Shown here piece by piece: positions 30,728 through 31,898 of a DNA stretch of 31,898 bases. A program made the translations under genes and the position numbers. Source of the stretch: Russula earlei (lineage: Eukaryota > Basidiomycota > Agaricomycetes > Russulales > Russulaceae); NCBI GenBank assembly GCA_025769875.1, contig JAGFNK010000590.1:1-31898 (forward strand), read 5' to 3'. Numbering within the stretch: the first letter of the stretch is position 1; every line of letters starts with the position of its first letter. The notes beneath the pieces are model-generated. The model had not been told where the DNA came from. It saw only the letters and a program-made list of their open reading frames with translations, and did no database searches.

Positions 30728-31898
30728 ATGATTTTTCAACGAAATAGCAAAAATACGAGAAACCCCATCAATCAGGGCAAGGCGGAGATTGAAATGAAGC
30801 GATCTAGATCGGGTTGGGGAGCAACACACCTCAAGCATGTCAAACGCATCATGCATATTCTGTGTTGCTACTGTACACTTCTTGTAACACAGAAATGGGA
30901 CGAAAAAAAGATATCTACAACCAGCAGGCTAGAAAACTTTGACAGGAATGGTAGCACACATCCCAACAAGAAGCAGAAACTTGACAACATGATGGGAAGA
31001 TCCACCAAAGAAAACAAGGAAGTGAGCGAGAAACCCAAACATTATCCTTGCATAAACCTACCTTGGGTCTGTCAGAACATTTCAATATGCAAAAGTCACC
31101 ACGAAAAGAGAGGCAAATCATCTTTTGATGACATGCAAAGCAAATTTCAAGTCCAAGTCCCAAAAGGAGTGCTCCAGGCCCACACTGTTCTGACAGACTG
31201 GCAATTCCATGAGTTCTATTGCAATGTTTGCACTGAACCTGACCTTGAGGACTTGATGGATGACCCCAAGATGCCAGAACTTGCTGAGGATGTGGATTCA
31301 GTTGATGATTCCAAGGATAACAGTGGTGAATATGGCAGCGGCGATGATGGCGACATGCCACAGGACTTCCCATTCCTCAGGACAGAGAATCACCCACACA
31401 CCGACTCCAGACCTATGGAAAACCAACCCAAAGGATTAAAGGATACCACCAGAGGACCAGACTCAAGCAGAGAAACAAGAGGGCTCAGACATAACTTAAC
31501 AGGTCCAAATGTTGAGGAAACACGAGCGGGAAAGGAATGCAAAGCCCCAACACAGACACAGGCTCAAGCAGCACTCCAGGATCTCAGAGACATCCTCTAT
31601 CCACCTCGAAAAAAGGGTGCTGGACATGTTGATCCAGAGCTCAACATATTTGTTCGCACATGACTGGAAGGCATGCAAGTGATCTTACATTTCTATGTGA
31701 AAAGCAATCTTGTACCTACAACAGCTGGGCTGCATCATCATGTCAGGCCACGGTGTCATTGTCAAGAGGACTGCATTGCGTGCGGCAGCTGTGCAAACTC
31801 ACCAGGCAGTATATAAAAGACTGCACAATGCTCCCTTTGAATCCTTATGGGCACTGGAATGAGACAATGCTTGTCAATGAGGATCTGACAAACAAAAT
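30728..31898 (+). pseudogene. Transposase N-terminal part, broken, runs off the window
   Basis: A 311-codon frame ends at TGA 31661-31663. The sequence around the stop, ALQDLRDILYPPRKKGAGHV then NIFVRT[stop]LEGMQVILHFYV, and further CQATVSLSRGLHCVRQLC and LPLNPYGHWNETMLVNEDLT, matches from memory the N-terminal region of an abundant Agaricomycete transposase family with a DDE core further downstream. After the TGA the frame continues to about 31730, where one base is lost, then is open to the window end. The first ~200 codons (Lys-rich, then KHYPCINLPWVCQNISICKS and an acidic stretch) are less certain. The DDE core, if any, lies outside the window. Confidence 0.6.

Noticed and set aside
1..31898. 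tRNA genes
   Set aside because: I looked for GTTCGA-type T loops with matching A/B boxes on both strands; the few GTTCGA hits lie in coding or repeat sequence without a cloverleaf.

Overview
The window looks like nuclear DNA of a basidiomycete, most likely an Agaricomycete. It has many short GT-AG introns (about 45-70 bp), a NACHT-WD40 gene of the Agaricomycete type, a Zn2Cys6/fungal_trans transcription factor family typical of that class, and HARBI1-like, copia-type and hAT-type transposon remains. I cannot fix the genus. No tRNA, rRNA or CRISPR was seen.

Layout, left to right. 327-1687: a decayed HARBI1-like transposase gene (+). 1.7-4.3 kb: non-coding, with a dispersed repeat, a TG microsatellite and a low-complexity tract. 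4325-14107: a 9.5-kb block of two nearly identical copia retrotransposon copies in opposite orientation, enclosed by a perfect 164-bp direct repeat. The left copy (+) is truncated at both ends. The right copy (-) is full length, with two LTRs, a half-tRNA-type primer site and a polypurine tract. 14339-15830: an Ebp1/PA2G4-like pseudogene (-) that still has its introns. 16411-19630: a 3.2-kb element with ~346-bp inverted terminal arms and a low-complexity interior. 19.87-20.64 kb: an F-box fragment joined to the tail of a hAT transposase. 21278-25595: a NACHT-WD40 (NLR-type STAND) gene (-), the only long host-type gene whose frame I could follow intact (8 exons, 1313 codons). 26023-30510: a heavily frameshifted Zn2Cys6 transcription factor pseudogene (-). 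30728-31898: the broken N-terminal part of another transposase, running off the window.

The region reads as a transposon graveyard in which host genes (Ebp1, F-box, transcription factor) have decayed while one NLR has kept its frame. The NLR has a helical N-terminal region that could be a four-helix-bundle cell-death domain, a NACHT NTPase and ten near-identical WD40 repeats. That is the layout of fungal non-self recognition receptors. Most substitutions I could see between the copia copies are CpG transitions, as expected if these repeats are cytosine-methylated.
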